A stretch of DNA of 64,000 nucleotides from Candidatus Polarisedimenticolia bacterium. Lineage in GTDB: Bacteria; Acidobacteriota; Polarisedimenticolia; Gp22-AA2. Each line of letters begins with the position of its first letter. Position 1 is the stretch's first letter. Both the position numbers and the translations under genes were made by a program. Below, piece after piece: positions 62,142 through 64,000 of this stretch. Below the pieces are notes generated by a model, which did no database searches, was not told the origin of the DNA, and saw nothing but the letters and a program-made list of their open reading frames with translations. The DNA lies in the NCBI GenBank assembly GCA_036001465.1, contig DASYUH010000055.1, forward strand, positions 1 through 64,000. Direction: 5' to 3'.

Positions 62142-62707
62142 CGCTCCTTCGACGGACCGCCCGGGCGGATCCGTCTCCTGATTGCGTCAACAATAGAGGA
62201 GATGTCGAGGACCGGGCGAGCCGACTCTCCGTGACGTGCTACGTCGCGCACATGCTGAGGCAGCATTCCGGACTGATCCGAGGCGGCCACCTGGGAGCTC
62301 GGAATGCGCAAGTATCCTTCGTACTCGTCGAAGGCGAGACCCAGGCAATCTCCCGACGCGGCAAGAACTGCCCAGCGCAGGTTGTCGTGCCGGGGATACC
62401 CGAGCAAGACGCGCAAGCTGTACACGGGGACGATGAGGCCGCGGAATCCGACGATCCCCAGGAACTCATGGCACGCGTTCGGCAACTTCACGGGCTTTCG
62501 GCCGGCCAGGAGACCGCTCACCTCGATTCTCCTGAGCGCGAATGGAGCGCCGGCGATCCGTACAACCAGGAAATCCTCGGATTGCGGAGCGTCGGTCTTG
62601 GGGGCCAGCGCGAACGATTCGTCGAAGTGTCGCCGCATGTCCGCTGCCCTGTCGTCGAGGCCTGGCGGATGCCCGCCTGCGCGGCTCCCGTCGCCGAGAG
62701 GTCGCAC
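62138..62707 (-). CDS. cheW: CheW-like chemotaxis coupling protein
   Basis: A 189-residue protein from the GTG at 62707, three bases from the cheR stop; GGAGG lies about 12 bases before it. ATG at 62749 would overlap cheR. The CheW fold is visible from [59 protein letters not shown] and [23 protein letters not shown]. It couples the neighbouring receptor to CheA. An N-terminal extension of about 40 residues is unassigned. Confidence 0.88.
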   Translation of the reverse strand: MRPLGDGSRAGGHPPGLDDRAADMRRHFDESFALAPKTDAPQSEDFLVVRIAGAPFALRRIEVSGLLAGRKPVKLPNACHEFLGIVGFRGLIVPVYSLRVLLGYPRHDNLRWAVLAASGDCLGLAFDEYEGYLRIPSSQVAASDQSGMLPQHVRDVARHGESARPVLDISSIVDAIRRRIRPGGPSKER

Positions 62708-62709
62708 GT

Positions 62710-64000
62710 TCAAGGCGTACCTCCGCAGGCTCCAAGCTCGGAGCGGCACAACGATACGAGTGATTCGCGGCTGAACCCTCCGCCGAAGAGAAGCACCCGC
62801 GACGAGTCCTCGCGCTGGAACAGCAGGAAAGCCTGGCCAAGCTCGCGCCGCGCGGTCTCCGGCTCGCCCGCCCGGCGGGCGAGAAGCCCGAGATGCAGCC
62901 GGGGCATCGCGAAGCCCGGATCCAGATAGACCGCGACCTGGTCGTGTTCGATTGCGCCTTGCCGATCGCCGAGGCCTTCGCGACAGATGGCGAGCAGGTA
63001 GTGTGCGCCCGCGTTCATCTCATCGAACGCCAGGAGTTCGGCGCAGACCCTTTCCGCCCCGGAGAGGTCGCCGCTCTGTGTCAGGAGGACGGCTCGCAGG
63101 AGGAGAACGTCCGGATCACCGGCCGATTCCGGAGGAAGCGCGCCGACCAGGGCCAGGGCCTCGGCGAAGCGCTCCTTGCGGAGCAGTTCGAGCGAACGAT
63201 CGAGGTCCCATCGAGGGGAGACCGCGGGCGTTCGATCGCTCCCCCGTTGAGCCGGGGCTCCCGGGGCGGCGCGGTTCTCGCTCAGCGTCTGGATTCGCCC
63301 CGCGGCGCGACGAATGGTATCCACCCACGAGTCCGCCGCCTCGACGACCGACACAAGAGGATCCTCGAGCGCGAGGAGCGCGCCGGGGGAAGAAGCGGGG
63401 CCAGTCCATGCCACAGTGGTGATGTCAGGCGGCGAGCATTCGGTGTCGCCCTGCTTGCGCTGGTAGTAGAACGTGCCGTGGGTGTGTCGCAAATGGAAGT
63501 CCTGCGAGAGTCCCCGTAGGTTCTCGGCGTGCCCGAGAAACAGGTACCCGCCCGGCACGAGAGCGCGCGACAGTCGGGTTACGATCGCTCTGGCCATCTC
63601 GGGAACGAAATACATCAGGACATTTCTGCAGAAGATGATGTCGAAGGTCTGGGGCAGCCAGAACGAGGGATCGTCCTCGATGAGGTTGCGCAGTTCGAAC
63701 GTGACCATAGCGCGTATGCTCTGGTCCAGGTCGAACTCGCGCCCCTTCACGCGAAACCAGCGCTGCTGGAAGTCCGATGGCATCTCTCGAAGCGACCAGG
63801 CCGAATAGTGACCGCGTCGAGCTTTCGTGATCATGGCTTTGTTGATGTCCACGCCACGGATTGTGACGTCCCAGCCCGCAGCCTCAGGCAGGTGCTGGCG
63901 GACCATGGCCGCCAGCGAATAGGCTTCCTCACCCGAGGCGCAGCCTGCGGAGAGGAGTTGCAGCGAGCGCCGCGCCCGCTGTGCACGCATACGATCCGGG
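62710..64000 (-). CDS. cheR: Chemoreceptor methyltransferase CheR with C-terminal TPR-like domain (partial)
   Basis: The 3' part of a gene that runs off the right edge; the N-terminal helical domain is missing, and the in-frame ATG at 63990 is internal. The SAM-binding motif LQLLSAGCASGEEAYSLA is followed by GVDINKAMITKARRGHYS, FDIIFCRNVLMYFVPEMARAIVTRLSRALVPGGYLFLGHAE, all typical of CheR. About 200 residues at the C-terminus hold TPR-like helices (LLLRAVLLTQSGDLSGAERVCAELLAFDEMNAGAHYLLAICREGLG), as in FrzF/CheR-TPR proteins of gliding or Tfp-linked systems. It is the first visible gene of the operon cheR-cheW-mcp-cheA-cheB. Confidence 0.93.
   Translation of the reverse strand, partial: PDRMRAQRARRSLQLLSAGCASGEEAYSLAAMVRQHLPEAAGWDVTIRGVDINKAMITKARRGHYSAWSLREMPSDFQQRWFRVKGREFDLDQSIRAMVTFELRNLIEDDPSFWLPQTFDIIFCRNVLMYFVPEMARAIVTRLSRALVPGGYLFLGHAENLRGLSQDFHLRHTHGTFYYQRKQGDTECSPPDITTVAWTGPASSPGALLALEDPLVSVVEAADSWVDTIRRAAGRIQTLSENRAAPGAPAQRGSDRTPAVSPRWDLDRSLELLRKERFAEALALVGALPPESAGDPDVLLLRAVLLTQSGDLSGAERVCAELLAFDEMNAGAHYLLAICREGLGDRQGAIEHDQVAVYLDPGFAMPRLHLGLLARRAGEPETARRELGQAFLLFQREDSSRVLLFGGGFSRESLVSLCRSELGACGGTP

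Overview
The window looks like chromosomal DNA of a high-GC bacterium, most likely a member of the Acidobacteriota. This is an inference from gene content: a Ser/Thr kinase fused to a WD40-like (PD40) propeller, an ADOP-type MacB/FtsX permease next to a PadR regulator and a permease-prefix protein, several secreted propeller proteins, subtilases with Trp-rich repeats, and a TMTC-like TPR mannosyltransferase. No rRNA, complete tRNA or CRISPR array was seen. Genes are densely packed, with many 4-base ATGA/GTGA overlaps.

Layout. 0-7 kb: a small membrane protein, a secreted subtilase with C-terminal GAIWGG repeats, the three-gene proton-translocating transhydrogenase (pntAA-pntAB-pntB) and an OmpA/peptidoglycan-binding protein. 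7-19 kb: what reads as a protein-scavenging locus, with a second subtilase carrying an N-terminal 24-bp tandem repeat, a 1120-residue MalT/SARP-like regulator and an oligopeptide-binding protein on the minus strand, then divergent DppB/DppC permeases and an S9 peptidase on the plus strand; no transport ATPase is present. 19-26 kb: an outer-membrane barrel, a prepilin gene broken by an in-frame TAG, a peroxiredoxin with an in-frame UGA at its catalytic position, an S11 peptidase, YceI, two lipoproteins and a TonB-domain protein. 26-34.7 kb: TMTC-like protein, kinase-propeller, class V aminotransferase, Rieske ferredoxin and an MFS transporter. 34.7-44.5 kb: a tRNA 3'-end fragment, ADOP permease, PadR locus, BNR-repeat lipoprotein, serine hydrolase and a second MFS transporter.

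44.5-47.1 kb holds the most striking locus. Four minus-strand genes, apparently driven by a leaderless promoter, encode a Cys-rich exported protein, a TlpA-like thioredoxin, an outer-membrane barrel and an exported heavy-metal-associated (HMA) protein. The CxxC metal site of the HMA protein is written UGA-x-x-UGA. Both UGA codons fall exactly on the two metal-binding Cys positions, the frame is open and family-like on both sides, and an RNA hairpin with a GU-containing apical loop follows. I read it as a dual-selenocysteine (UxxU) metal-binding protein. Together with the Sec peroxiredoxin at 21.1-21.7 kb this implies that the organism decodes UGA as selenocysteine.

47-52.8 kb: a di-haem cytochrome-like protein, a secreted propeller, then a lower-GC island with remnants of two insertion sequences and an orphan small membrane protein. 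52.8-64 kb: a minus-strand chemosensory operon (cheR-cheW-mcp-cheA-cheB) followed by two hybrid histidine kinases; cheR runs off the right edge.
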